From assembly GCA_022792535.1 (NCBI GenBank), contig JAAWBG010000035.1:1-64000 (forward strand): a stretch of DNA of 64,000 bases, given 5' to 3'. Position 1 is the stretch's first letter. Every line of letters starts with the position of its first letter. Source of the DNA: Lachnospiraceae bacterium. GTDB lineage: Bacteria > Bacillota > Clostridia > Lachnospirales > Lachnospiraceae. The notes beneath the pieces were generated by a model. That model worked only from the letters and a program-made list of their open reading frames with translations. It was not told the origin of the DNA and searched no databases. Positions 27,084 to 36,138 of the stretch are shown here, one piece after another. The translations under genes and the position numbers were made by a program.

Positions 27084-28867
27084 ATGGCTCTGTGATCGCT
27101 TCGGTACTATATGTGACAGGATTTGCAGCATTGTTTGCGGCAATTTTCCTTTTGGAGAAAAGTGAAAAGAAATTGAATGGCATTATGTGGCTGATTTTCT
27201 CTTTGCTGGCAGAGATGTGCTGGGGAGGATTTGTGGCTGCCATCATCAATTTAGTACATATTCCTATCAATATTTACAGTATGGGAGTGGTATATCTTCT
27301 GTCGGCAGGATTCTTGAGTATTAAGATATGGAAAGAAAAAAAGATACAGCATTATCAATGGGATCTTTTGGATATTTTGTTTTCTGCAGGAGTAATTTTG
27401 ATCGTTGGGGTTATGGTTTTTCAGCGGACAGGGCTGGAATTAGATCCTATGTTTTTAAACAGTGATGCGGCAGTACACTTGAAGAATGCAGTATCTTTGG
27501 TTCAGAGCCAGCATCTTCCTGTTATGTATTTTGCACCTTTCCAGACGGCTATGGTGCTGGAAATATTTATGCCGGCAGTACCTATTTATTATTTTTATAA
27601 AATTTTTATCCTTTTTGACGCATTTCTGTTTATTGTGGAATTGATCTTCTTCTATACATTCTGCCGGGAGTATTTTTCTAATTGGAAGATGAAAATAATC
27701 GGTATTCTTATGTGCGTGCTGTATGGTGCCGGATATCCCTTGCTGAGTTATTTGTTGACTTTTTATTACTGGGCCATAGGCGTGATGATTATGACATGGA
27801 TTGCCTTTCTGCTGCGCATGTACCGGAGGAAGGAGATAAAGCGGAATTATCTTCTGATCCTGCTGATGCTGGCATGTAATGGAGTTACCATGTGTTATAT
27901 GCTGATCGGTCCCACTACCTATATTGCGGCATTTCTCTGTCTGGCAGTGATTGCAAAATCAGAGGGAAAGCTGGTGACGAAGAGCAATATTCTGCTGGCG
28001 TTAAAAGTATTTTTGCTTCCCACAATCTTGTCTGTTTACTATTGCTATTTTGAGTTTTTGAAAAAGCAGGGAATGTCTGCCAAAGAAGTGATCGCCATTG
28101 ACGGAGGGATTTATCGGGAATTGTATGTGAATTTCCTGCTGGTTCTGCCCTTTGTGGTTTACTGGATTCTCCAGTCTGTACGACAGAAAAAGGCAGATGA
28201 AAATATGATCTTTTTCTTGACGATTATGGTTTTTGTGATGGCATTATTCTTCCTTGCTGTGAAGGGATTTGTCTCTGGATACTATTTTTATAAGTTCTAT
28301 TATCCTTTCTGGTTCTTTTCCTATGTGCTGGCAATCCAGGGAATGGAAAAACTGCTGGAGGAACATTGGGAGATACTGGCCTCTTATGGACTGGTCTTTT
28401 TGTTCCTGTTCGTGATACATTTTGGCAAAGTTGAGGCAAAGGCAGTTCAGAACTGGGCTAATTTCCAAGAAGAAGAACATGCAGGCGTGTTCTTTCATCT
28501 GTACGATTTTAACAATAGCTATGCCCACCAGGAACGGTGTGCAGTTCCACCCAAATACATGGAGCTTTGCAAGTATGTGGTAGATGAACTGGAGAGCGAT
28601 AAAGATATTCCGCTGCTGGCAACCCAGGGGAATTATGAGGACTGTTATTGGTATGAAGCCATCACAGGCGAGGATTCTTCTGATTACTATGGCTGGTGGT
28701 ATAAGTTTTCTGAGATAAAGGGCAAATTAGAGAGACAGGAAGCAGAATATTTTGCTGTTTACAAGGATTCTGAGATTTTTAAGGAAAATAGAGAATATTT
28801 TAAAAAGTATGAGAAAGTATATCAAAATAAAAAGGCTGTTGTGTACCGCACCAGTCCGGAAGAGTAG
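27080..28867 (+). CDS. Large polytopic membrane protein, probable GT-C-type glycosyltransferase
   Basis: This 595-residue protein has about eleven to twelve hydrophobic segments over residues 5-450 and a soluble C-terminal part of about 130 residues (YMELCKYVVDELESDKD onward). Near residue 130 an acidic motif (LNSDAAVHLKNAV) follows a membrane segment, where GT-C enzymes carry a catalytic Asp in the first extracytoplasmic loop. I do not recognise a named family; assignment to the GT-C class is from topology and this motif. It overlaps the acyltransferase gene by 4 bp and precedes the DUF2142-like gene by 17 bp. Confidence 0.65.
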   Translation: MNGSVIASVLYVTGFAALFAAIFLLEKSEKKLNGIMWLIFSLLAEMCWGGFVAAIINLVHIPINIYSMGVVYLLSAGFLSIKIWKEKKIQHYQWDLLDILFSAGVILIVGVMVFQRTGLELDPMFLNSDAAVHLKNAVSLVQSQHLPVMYFAPFQTAMVLEIFMPAVPIYYFYKIFILFDAFLFIVELIFFYTFCREYFSNWKMKIIGILMCVLYGAGYPLLSYLLTFYYWAIGVMIMTWIAFLLRMYRRKEIKRNYLLILLMLACNGVTMCYMLIGPTTYIAAFLCLAVIAKSEGKLVTKSNILLALKVFLLPTILSVYYCYFEFLKKQGMSAKEVIAIDGGIYRELYVNFLLVLPFVVYWILQSVRQKKADENMIFFLTIMVFVMALFFLAVKGFVSGYYFYKFYYPFWFFSYVLAIQGMEKLLEEHWEILASYGLVFLFLFVIHFGKVEAKAVQNWANFQEEEHAGVFFHLYDFNNSYAHQERCAVPPKYMELCKYVVDELESDKDIPLLATQGNYEDCYWYEAITGEDSSDYYGWWYKFSEIKGKLERQEAEYFAVYKDSEIFKENREYFKKYEKVYQNKKAVVYRTSPEE

Positions 28868-28884
28868 AAAAGGCAGAAGAAGAC

Positions 28885-30855
28885 ATGAAAGAGAAATGGT
28901 TAAAACTATGGGAAAAACATAGAACGTCTTTGCTCTTGATTGTGGTTGCAGTGATATTGGCGTCCTGTGTGGAATTGGGATATAATATTTCTGTATTCCG
29001 GGAGAGCAGGAAAAGCGGAACAAAGGAGACTTATGATGTTTCAGATCTGAAGACAAAAGGAATGTCGGTGGAAGGCGAGTCTTTGGCTGTAAACAGCAAG
29101 AAAGGAAAGATTTATCTATACCCAGAAGGGAAATACGTGGACAAACTGGGTTATTCTTATCAGAAAGAGGATGAGGATGAGCTTTTTGACGTCAGTATTG
29201 AGATTATAACTTATGATGCATATGGAAACGAGACAAAAGAGAAGATTCAGGATACCAATCCCTATATTTTAGATCGTTCTATTGTTAATATACGAAAGAA
29301 AGTGAAGGAGATCTGTATTGTTCTCCCTGAAAATGGAAAAGGGGTAAAGATCAGCGGTATCTATATTCAGAATAAGCCTCAATTCGTGGGAATGCGCTGG
29401 CTGTTTTTCTGGGCGCTCTTTTCTGTGATCTTACTGTTCTGGAAAAACCGGAAGAAATTTGAGGGAAAGCCGGAAAAAATCTTTTTGCTGATCGGTCTTA
29501 CAGGGGGCACTATGATGACCCTTATCATGCCTTTTAATAAAGTAGGATGTGATGAAGAGGTTCATTTTAAAAATGCCTATGATATAAAACTATCTTCCGC
29601 TGTAAGCACAACAGATGCCATTGAACAGCTGAAGTTTGTCACTCTTTCTAACTGGCCTTACAATATCAATCAGTCCAGAGAAGAACGTGAGGCGATGAAA
29701 GACTACTATCTGACAGAAGGAGATTATAAAGGAAGCCAGTCCCAAAAGGTTCCCACCAACATTTCTTTTGTGGGAGCATATCATTATATTTTTATGTCTT
29801 TGGGAATTAAACTTGGAAAATTACTGCATCTGCCCTTTACCACGGTGTATATGATGGGGCGGCTGTTTAATATGTGGACTTATTTAGTTTTGATTTATTT
29901 TGCCATTAAGAGGCTGCCTATCGGAAAATACATTATGGCGGTGATGGCTTTGATGCCTGCGCCTATGTTTCAGGCCGGGGTCTATTCTTATGACACGATT
30001 GTAACGGGATTTATGTATTTGGGAATGGCCTATCTGATTGCAGAATTAATTGAAAAGGATCAGAAGATTACCATTAAGAATGGATTGATTTTGCTGGGAT
30101 CTCTAGGTTTTGGAATGGTGCCGAAGGCGGTTTATGTACCTATGATGGCTCTGGGATTTTTGATTCCCAAAGAAAAATTTGTCAATGAAAAACAAAGAAA
30201 GGTGTTCCGCAGTGCAAATATTGTTTGCATTCTGGGACTTTTGGCCACCTTTGCACTGCCTATGCTCTTTGCTACAAACAGCCTGGGAGATACCAGAGGA
30301 GGAGAAGTTAATGTCAGCGGACAGATTTCCCTTATTTTGAGCCATCCCTTTGGTTATCTGCAGGTTTGGCTTGAAAATGTGGCCAGAACTTTTTGGTCTT
30401 ATACCTTTGGCCAGGATGCCTGGGGAAGTTTGGGACATCTGCCCTATTCTACCTGTGTGCCGATGATTGGTCTTTTGCTGGTCTTTACAATTGCAACAGA
30501 TAATCTTGTGACAGGCGGTACAGCTCATGGTACTGCAGCAGATCAAATAGGGGCAGGTGAGGCAGATCTGACAGTAAAACAAAAGTGGATTCTGGGGATT
30601 GCCTCTGGATTATCTGTGGCTTTTGTCTGGGGGGCTCTTTATCTTTCCTTTAACGAGGTGGGAAGAACGCTGATCTTGGGAGTACAGGGACGATACTTTA
30701 TTCCGCTGCTGTTTCCCTTTTATATGCTGCTTCGGAGAAGACAGATAAAAAATACCATAAACCCTGTGGTTTATCAAAGCGTTTTGTTTGGAGGCGCCGG
30801 CTATATTTTGTTTAAGACCATCTATGACTGTATTTTAGCGCCCTGCTGTTTCTAA
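28885..30855 (+). CDS. DUF2142-family membrane protein
   Basis: The 656-residue product has one N-terminal membrane helix, a soluble domain of about 130 residues (residues 50-170, beta-rich), and then about ten membrane segments. The pattern MPFNKVGCDEEVHFKNAY near residue 220 and the run VKQKWILGIASGLSVAFVWG near the end match the DUF2142 family, which is common in polysaccharide loci and thought to have a GT-C-like role. The acidic residues in CDEEVH are candidate catalytic positions. Its neighbours, a polyprenyl-phosphate glycosyltransferase and DUF2304 gene further on, would supply the lipid-linked sugar such an enzyme uses. Confidence 0.78.
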   Translation: MKEKWLKLWEKHRTSLLLIVVAVILASCVELGYNISVFRESRKSGTKETYDVSDLKTKGMSVEGESLAVNSKKGKIYLYPEGKYVDKLGYSYQKEDEDELFDVSIEIITYDAYGNETKEKIQDTNPYILDRSIVNIRKKVKEICIVLPENGKGVKISGIYIQNKPQFVGMRWLFFWALFSVILLFWKNRKKFEGKPEKIFLLIGLTGGTMMTLIMPFNKVGCDEEVHFKNAYDIKLSSAVSTTDAIEQLKFVTLSNWPYNINQSREEREAMKDYYLTEGDYKGSQSQKVPTNISFVGAYHYIFMSLGIKLGKLLHLPFTTVYMMGRLFNMWTYLVLIYFAIKRLPIGKYIMAVMALMPAPMFQAGVYSYDTIVTGFMYLGMAYLIAELIEKDQKITIKNGLILLGSLGFGMVPKAVYVPMMALGFLIPKEKFVNEKQRKVFRSANIVCILGLLATFALPMLFATNSLGDTRGGEVNVSGQISLILSHPFGYLQVWLENVARTFWSYTFGQDAWGSLGHLPYSTCVPMIGLLLVFTIATDNLVTGGTAHGTAADQIGAGEADLTVKQKWILGIASGLSVAFVWGALYLSFNEVGRTLILGVQGRYFIPLLFPFYMLLRRRQIKNTINPVVYQSVLFGGAGYILFKTIYDCILAPCCF

Positions 30856-30921
30856 TAATACTATTTTTTTGGTGTGTGATGAGAGGATTATAAGGTTTAC
30901 AGATAAAGGAAATCAGATCGT

Positions 30922-32148
30922 ATGGATGATATGAAAAAAAATGTTGCATGGAATACCTTTGGAAGTGTATTCTACTGCGTTTGTCAGTGGCTGATCACCA
31001 TTTTGGTGGTATGGCTGGACAGCTATGGCACAGCGGGAAAACTTTCCCTTGCTATGACTACCAGCAGCAGTTTTTCAGCAATTTCACTGTTTAGTATGCG
31101 GAATTATCAGGTGTCAGATCTAAAGGGAGAATATTCCGCCGGGCAGTATGTGAGCAGCCGGATCATTACCTGTATCGGGGCGGTACTCAGCTGTGTAGCA
31201 GTGTCAATGTTTGGCAATAATACTTTTTATGAGGTGTTATGCATCACAGCCTTTATGATCGTCAGGGTGGCGGAGGCCATTGTGGATGTACTTCATGGGA
31301 TTGATCAGAAATATGTGAGATATGATCTGATCGGAAAGTCCTATATCATCCGGGGAATTTTTACGATTGCGTCTTTTAGTCTAGGAATGTGGCTGATAAA
31401 AGACCTGCTGATCACGCTTATGATTATGGCAGGGCTGAATCTTTTGACAGCCATAGGCTATGACTGGATACAGACAGGAAAATTAGAAGAATTTCAGATT
31501 AATCTGATGGATCAAAAGATTATCAAACTTTTGGCGGCCTGCGGACCTATTGTAATCTATTCTTTTTTGCTGAGCCTTGAGAACCTGATTCCAAAGACCT
31601 TATTGAAGGAGATGTATGGGGAAGAACAGCTTGGAATCTATTCTTCCATGGCCTCCCCTACTTTGGTGGTACAGGTTTTTGCCTCAGTGGCTTTTAATCC
31701 CTTTCTTCCAGCCTTTTCTCTGGCATACCAACAGGGTGAAATAAAACGTTTTCGGAATATGTTTCACAAGGCTCTGGCTGTGCTGGGGGCCATGTGCGTT
31801 CTAGTTACTCTGGGGGGAATGCTGTTGGGAAGATGGGGACTGCGGATTTTATTCGGCCCGGATATTCTGGAACATTACTATTTGTTTTTACCCATTGTGT
31901 GGTGTACCATTTTGACTGCATTGATTTGGATCTTGTCTTCTCTGGTGGTGGCTCTGCGAAAAATCAAATGGCTGCTGGCAGGAATGGCTGCAGATTTTTT
32001 ACTCTGTGTTTTGGCGGTGGAACCTATTGTAAACAGATATGAGAAGAATGGAGTCAGTATCGTACAGATTGGGGCATACGTTCTTTATATCATATATTTA
32101 ATTGTGATATGCGAAGCCAGTACCAGAAAGAGAAAGGAAAACAAATGA
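30922..32148 (+). CDS. Wzx-like polysaccharide flippase/oligosaccharide exporter
   Basis: This 408-residue integral membrane protein has about twelve helices and resembles the polysaccharide biosynthesis (Wzx/MATE-like) superfamily. The N-terminus KKNVAWNTFGSVFYCVCQWL is typical, as is the polar mid-protein segment SLENLIPKTLLKEMYGEEQLG with GIYSSMASPTLV. It would flip a lipid-linked repeat unit, or possibly a glycosylated teichoic acid precursor, across the membrane. The TGA overlaps the ATG of the next gene. No Wzy polymerase is clearly visible nearby, so which polymer it serves is open. Confidence 0.8.
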   Translation: MDDMKKNVAWNTFGSVFYCVCQWLITILVVWLDSYGTAGKLSLAMTTSSSFSAISLFSMRNYQVSDLKGEYSAGQYVSSRIITCIGAVLSCVAVSMFGNNTFYEVLCITAFMIVRVAEAIVDVLHGIDQKYVRYDLIGKSYIIRGIFTIASFSLGMWLIKDLLITLMIMAGLNLLTAIGYDWIQTGKLEEFQINLMDQKIIKLLAACGPIVIYSFLLSLENLIPKTLLKEMYGEEQLGIYSSMASPTLVVQVFASVAFNPFLPAFSLAYQQGEIKRFRNMFHKALAVLGAMCVLVTLGGMLLGRWGLRILFGPDILEHYYLFLPIVWCTILTALIWILSSLVVALRKIKWLLAGMAADFLLCVLAVEPIVNRYEKNGVSIVQIGAYVLYIIYLIVICEASTRKRKENK

Positions 32149-32849
32149 AAAAACTGATCATTATTCCCGCCTACAATGAGGGAGAAAGTATCTATAATAC
32201 CATCAAAGATATAGAGGAACATGCGCCGGACTTTGACTATATCATTGTCAATGACTGTTCCACTGACAATACGAAAGAGATCTGCATGGAGCATGGATTT
32301 CATTACATTGATCTCCCCATCAATCAGGGAATCGGCGGAGCGGTTCAGACGGGATATCTCTATGCCGCTGAAAATGGATATGATATTGCAGTTCAAGTGG
32401 ACGGAGATGGACAGCACAATCCAGAATTTTTAGAACAGATGGCGGAAGTACTGCAGCGCGATCAGGCAGATATGGTGATTGGTTCCCGGTTTATTGAGCG
32501 AAAAGGATTTCAGTCCTCAGCGGCTAGGCGGATCGGAATCCGATATTTTACTGGTTTGATCAGACTGATGACAGGAAAAAAGATTACAGACCCCACCTCA
32601 GGTCTTCGGATGGCAGGGCGGGATGTGATTTTGATATTTGCAAAATCTTATCCCAGAGATTATCCAGAGCCAGAGAGTGTTGTGGATATTCTATGCAAAA
32701 ACAAAAAGGTAGAGGAAGTTCCAGTTCTGATGCGGGAGAGGCAGGGAGGTATTTCTTCCATCCGTATGGGAAAGTCTGTTTACTATATGATAAAAGTTTC
32801 GTTGGCGATTATTTTGTGCAGGATCGCCCAGAAAAGAGGAGGAAAGTGA
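32145..32849 (+). CDS. Family 2 glycosyltransferase, dolichol/polyprenyl-phosphate sugar synthase type
   Basis: The 234-residue GT2 enzyme resembles the short polyprenyl-phosphate mannose/glucose synthases: KLIIIPAYNEGESIYNTI at the start, VNDCSTDNT, QVDGDGQHNPEFL with the metal-binding DGD, and a C-terminal RQGGISSI. It lacks C-terminal membrane helices. The following DUF2304 gene encodes a small two- or three-helix protein that often accompanies this enzyme type. ATG 32145 overlaps the flippase stop (ATGA). The likely product is a lipid-phosphate sugar used by the GT-C-type proteins upstream. Confidence 0.85.
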   Translation: MKKLIIIPAYNEGESIYNTIKDIEEHAPDFDYIIVNDCSTDNTKEICMEHGFHYIDLPINQGIGGAVQTGYLYAAENGYDIAVQVDGDGQHNPEFLEQMAEVLQRDQADMVIGSRFIERKGFQSSAARRIGIRYFTGLIRLMTGKKITDPTSGLRMAGRDVILIFAKSYPRDYPEPESVVDILCKNKKVEEVPVLMRERQGGISSIRMGKSVYYMIKVSLAIILCRIAQKRGGK

Positions 32850-32850
32850 G

Positions 32851-33210
32851 ATGTCGGAGGTTTTAAGGTGGGTGCTGGGCGCCGGGGTATTGGTCTATTT
32901 TATTCTGGTCATATACTTTCTGAAACGCAGATTGATCGACTTAAAATACAGTTTGGTCTGGCTGCTGGCAGGAATCTGCATGGCAGTTTTGATACTGTGG
33001 CCTGATATACTCTACACCTTGATGGAGGCCTTTGGAATTTCAATTCCAGTCAATGGACTGTTTTTGGTGTGTATTGGGTTCGTGATTGTGATTTTGATGT
33101 CTCTTACCTCCATTGTATCGAAACAGACAGACCGGATCAAACAACTGGTACAGCATCAGGCTCTATTGGAACAAAGAATTCGTGAATTGGAGAAGAAAGA
33201 AGGGATCTAA
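32851..33210 (+). CDS. DUF2304 small membrane protein
   Basis: A 119-residue protein with three hydrophobic segments (residues about 7-27, 35-53 and 67-88) and a charged, coiled C-terminal end (KQLVQHQALLEQRIRELEKKEG). Motif LKRRLIDLKYSLVWLLAG between helices 1 and 2 is typical of DUF2304. It starts 1 bp after the glycosyltransferase stop. It probably anchors or assists the cytosolic GT2 enzyme at the membrane, doing the work of the membrane helices that other polyprenyl-phosphate synthases carry in the same chain. Confidence 0.85.
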   Translation: MSEVLRWVLGAGVLVYFILVIYFLKRRLIDLKYSLVWLLAGICMAVLILWPDILYTLMEAFGISIPVNGLFLVCIGFVIVILMSLTSIVSKQTDRIKQLVQHQALLEQRIRELEKKEGI

Positions 33211-33212
33211 AT

Positions 33213-34049
33213 ATGGAAATAAAATCTGTATTGGTGACAGGGGCGGCCGGATATATGGGACGTCATGTGGTGCGGTCATTTTTGGACGCAGGTTATCAGG
33301 TGCTGGTAAATGATCTGAGCTATAAAGGCGTGGACGATCGCGCCATCCGCAAAGAGGCAGATATTTTTTCAGGGGAGAAAGACATCTATCAGCAGATGGG
33401 AGAGCCAGATCTTTTGGTGCATCTGGCCTGGAGAGATGGCTTTGTTCACAATTCTGATGCCCATATGAAAGATTTGTCTGATCATACGGCATTTTTGCAG
33501 CATATGGTTGACGGGGGAGTGAAAGCAGTTTCTGTGATGGGAAGCATGCATGAAATTGGATATTGGGAAGGGGCCATTGATGAGACAACTCCATGTAATC
33601 CTCAGTCTATGTATGGAGTTGCCAAAAACGCCCTGCGTCAATTTCTTTTATTATATACAAAGGATAAAAATGTTGCAGTACACTGGCTGCGGGCTTATTA
33701 TATTTATGGGGATGACGCTCGCGGAAGTTCTATTTTTGCAAAAATCGTCCAGGCGGTGGAAGATGGGAAAACAACTTTTCCATTTACCAGCGGCAAAAAT
33801 CAATATGATTTTATTCATATTGATCAACTGGCTCAGCAGATTGTACAGGCCAGCGTACAGGATCAGGTGAATGGAATCATCAATGTGTGCAGCGGAGAAC
33901 CTATTTCCCTGGGAGATAAGGTGGAATCCTTTATCAAAGAGCATCAATTTGAGATCAAGCTGGATTACGGCGCATTTCCAGACAGACCTTATGATTCTCC
34001 GGGAGTATGGGGAGATCCAGAGAAAATCCAACAGATTATGAAAGGATAA
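33213..34049 (+). CDS. NAD-dependent epimerase/dehydratase family protein
   Basis: The 278-residue product is an extended SDR enzyme acting on a nucleotide sugar. The Rossmann motif is VLVTGAAGYMGRHVVRSF, the catalytic YGVAKNAL (Tyr, Lys) is near residue 137, and DFIHIDQLAQQ is the usual C-terminal signature. It begins 2 bp after the DUF2304 gene. It is not one of the four rhamnose enzymes, which are all accounted for elsewhere, so it should provide a second modified sugar. Substrate is unknown; the protein is shorter than UDP-glucose 4-epimerase (about 330). Confidence 0.82.
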   Translation: MEIKSVLVTGAAGYMGRHVVRSFLDAGYQVLVNDLSYKGVDDRAIRKEADIFSGEKDIYQQMGEPDLLVHLAWRDGFVHNSDAHMKDLSDHTAFLQHMVDGGVKAVSVMGSMHEIGYWEGAIDETTPCNPQSMYGVAKNALRQFLLLYTKDKNVAVHWLRAYYIYGDDARGSSIFAKIVQAVEDGKTTFPFTSGKNQYDFIHIDQLAQQIVQASVQDQVNGIINVCSGEPISLGDKVESFIKEHQFEIKLDYGAFPDRPYDSPGVWGDPEKIQQIMKG

Positions 34050-34061
34050 AAGGAAGGAAAA

Positions 34062-34868
34062 ATGAAACAATATCATTATTATACAGGAGACGACTTCACC
34101 ATTGTAATCTGTGCCTATGGAAACTGTGAATATTTGGAAGCATGTATTCAAAAAGTCAAAAGGCAGACAGTAAAGGCAAAGGTATTGATCTCTACCTCCA
34201 CCCCCAACGATCACATTCTGGGACTGGCAGAAAAATATGGAATTGAAGTGCGGGTGAATCCAGAAGGAGGCCATGTCAAAGATTATAATTTTGCCATGAG
34301 GCAGGCGGATACTCCCTTGTGTATGCTGGCTCATCAGGATGATCTCATCAGCAGACGGTTTGTGGAAATGAATTTAAAGGCTTTAAATCACAGCAAACGG
34401 CCCATTATTGCTTTCTGCAATTACCTGGAAATGCATGATGACGTGGTAGATCAAAAACCTTCTGCTATGGTAAAAGTGAAGCGGTTGATGTTAAGTCCTT
34501 TGAAAATTCCTGGACTTGGAGAGACACAATTTGGTAAATGGCTGATTCAATGTATGGGAGACCCTATTACTCACCCCACCGTGGTCTGTGTGATGAAAGA
34601 AATGCCGGAGGAAATTTTCAGAGAAAAGTACCGGGCTTCCATGGACTGGGATCTGTGGCAGCGGCTTTCCAAGCAGGAAGGAGCTTTTGTTTATACCAGC
34701 CGGGTAATGCTCTTGCACAGAATGAACAAAGAGAATGCCACTGCTCAGCTTTTGGAACATACAAATGCGCGATATGAGGAAGAATTTGAGATTATGAGCC
34801 GGTTTTGGCCTAAATGGATCGCTAAGATTATCATGCATTTTTATTCTAAAACAGCACAATTTTATTAA
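34062..34868 (+). CDS. Family 2-like glycosyltransferase
   Basis: This 268-residue protein has a GT-A core: FTIVICAYGNCEYLEACIQK near the start and the acidic LAHQDDLISRRFVEMN near residue 90, where the HQDD sequence stands in for the DxD site. The C-terminal part has SMDWDLWQRLSKQEG, a typical acceptor-side motif of GT2 enzymes. It lies between the epimerase and rfbB and is likely to use their products; a rhamnosyltransferase role is plausible but not shown. RBS AAGGAAGG precedes the ATG. Confidence 0.8.
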   Translation: MKQYHYYTGDDFTIVICAYGNCEYLEACIQKVKRQTVKAKVLISTSTPNDHILGLAEKYGIEVRVNPEGGHVKDYNFAMRQADTPLCMLAHQDDLISRRFVEMNLKALNHSKRPIIAFCNYLEMHDDVVDQKPSAMVKVKRLMLSPLKIPGLGETQFGKWLIQCMGDPITHPTVVCVMKEMPEEIFREKYRASMDWDLWQRLSKQEGAFVYTSRVMLLHRMNKENATAQLLEHTNARYEEEFEIMSRFWPKWIAKIIMHFYSKTAQFY

Positions 34869-34881
34869 GGAGGAATGAAAA

Positions 34882-35961
34882 ATGAGAACTTATTTGGTGA
34901 CAGGAGGAGCCGGTTTTATCGGTTCAAATTACATTCATTATATGTTTCGGAAATATGGGGATGATATCAGAATCATCAATGTAGATAAATTGACTTATGC
35001 GGGAAATCTGGAGAATCTAAAAGAAGTGGAATCCAGGGAGAATTATACTTTTGTCAAAGGGGATATCTGTGACAAAGAGACGATCCGTAAGATTTTTACC
35101 GAGAACGACATCGACCGGGTGGTGCATTTTGCAGCAGAGAGCCATGTGGACAGAAGCATTCGGAACCCTGAGGTATTTGTGCAGACCAATGTGCTGGGAA
35201 CAGCAGTGATGTTAAACTGTGCCAAAGAAGCCTGGCAGCAGGAAGATGGAAGCTTTCAAGAGAATAAAAGATTTCTTCATGTTTCCACCGATGAAGTCTA
35301 TGGCTCTTTAGAAGAGGATGGCGGTTATTTCTATGAGACTACTCCTTATGATCCACACAGCCCTTATTCTGCCAGCAAGGCAAGTTCAGATCTCTTGGTA
35401 AAGGCTTATATTGACACTTATCATTTTCCAGCTAATATTACCAATTGTTCTAACAATTACGGACCTTATCAGTTCCCGGAAAAGTTGATTCCGCTGATTA
35501 TCAACAATGCGCTGCAGGGAAAGAAGCTTCCGGTATATGGAGACGGAAAAAATGTCCGGGACTGGCTGTATGTAGATGATCATGCTAAGGGAATTGATTT
35601 GGTGCAGGAGAAAGGAAAACTGGGAGAGACTTATAACATCGGCGGACACAATGAGAAACAGAATATTGAGATTATCAATATTATTCTTGAGACCCTTCAG
35701 GAAGTGCTGCCTCAGGATGATCCCAGAAAAAAATTGGTGAGTAAGGATCTGATCACCTATGTAGAAGACCGGAAGGGCCATGACAGAAGATATGCCATTG
35801 CTCCAGATAAGATTAAGACAGAGATTGGCTGGGAGCCAGAGACCATGTTTAAAGAGGGAATCCGCAAGACAATCCTCTGGTTTTTAGAACATGAAGAATG
35901 GATGAAGAATGTTACCAGCGGAGATTATCAGAAATATTATGAAGAGATGTACCAGAATTGA
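34882..35961 (+). CDS. rfbB: dTDP-glucose 4,6-dehydratase
   Basis: RfbB performs the second step of dTDP-L-rhamnose synthesis, converting dTDP-glucose to the 4-keto-6-deoxy sugar with bound NAD. The 359-residue product shows VTGGAGFIGSNYIHYMF at the N-terminus, VHFAAESHVDRSI, the catalytic THR-ASP-GLU set in HVSTDEVYGSL, YSASKASSDL (Tyr, Lys) and NNYGPYQFPEKLIPL, all hallmarks of the enzyme. RBS AAGGAGG lies 8 bp before the ATG. A nested inverted repeat follows the stop codon. Confidence 0.97.
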   Translation: MRTYLVTGGAGFIGSNYIHYMFRKYGDDIRIINVDKLTYAGNLENLKEVESRENYTFVKGDICDKETIRKIFTENDIDRVVHFAAESHVDRSIRNPEVFVQTNVLGTAVMLNCAKEAWQQEDGSFQENKRFLHVSTDEVYGSLEEDGGYFYETTPYDPHSPYSASKASSDLLVKAYIDTYHFPANITNCSNNYGPYQFPEKLIPLIINNALQGKKLPVYGDGKNVRDWLYVDDHAKGIDLVQEKGKLGETYNIGGHNEKQNIEIINIILETLQEVLPQDDPRKKLVSKDLITYVEDRKGHDRRYAIAPDKIKTEIGWEPETMFKEGIRKTILWFLEHEEWMKNVTSGDYQKYYEEMYQN

Positions 35962-35977
35962 TGATAATCTAAAAAGG

Positions 35978-36117
35978 TTAGATGGAAGTTTGGTAATTGC
36001 GAAACGCAATACTTTTCCAAATTTCATGTACCATTCAAAAATTTGGGAGAAACTGTGGTAATGGTACATGAAATTTTGATCATTAGGCAGTTTCTCAATT
36101 ACCTATTAGATGGAAGT
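35978..36117. repeat. Nested inverted repeats flanked by 12-bp direct repeats (MITE-like or attenuator-like element)
   Basis: Direct repeats TTAGATGGAAGT occur at 35978-35989 and 36106-36117. Between them an outer inverted repeat (35992-36005 with 36090-36103, 13 of 14 bases) encloses a perfect 17-bp inverted repeat (36019-36035 with 36060-36076). A competing pair also exists: GAGAAACTG (36047-36055) can pair with CAGTTTCTC (36088-36096), which overlaps the right outer arm. The element fills the gap between rfbB and the secreted repeat-protein gene. Confidence 0.75.
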
Positions 36118-36138
36118 AGATAAAAGGAGAAAAGTGGG

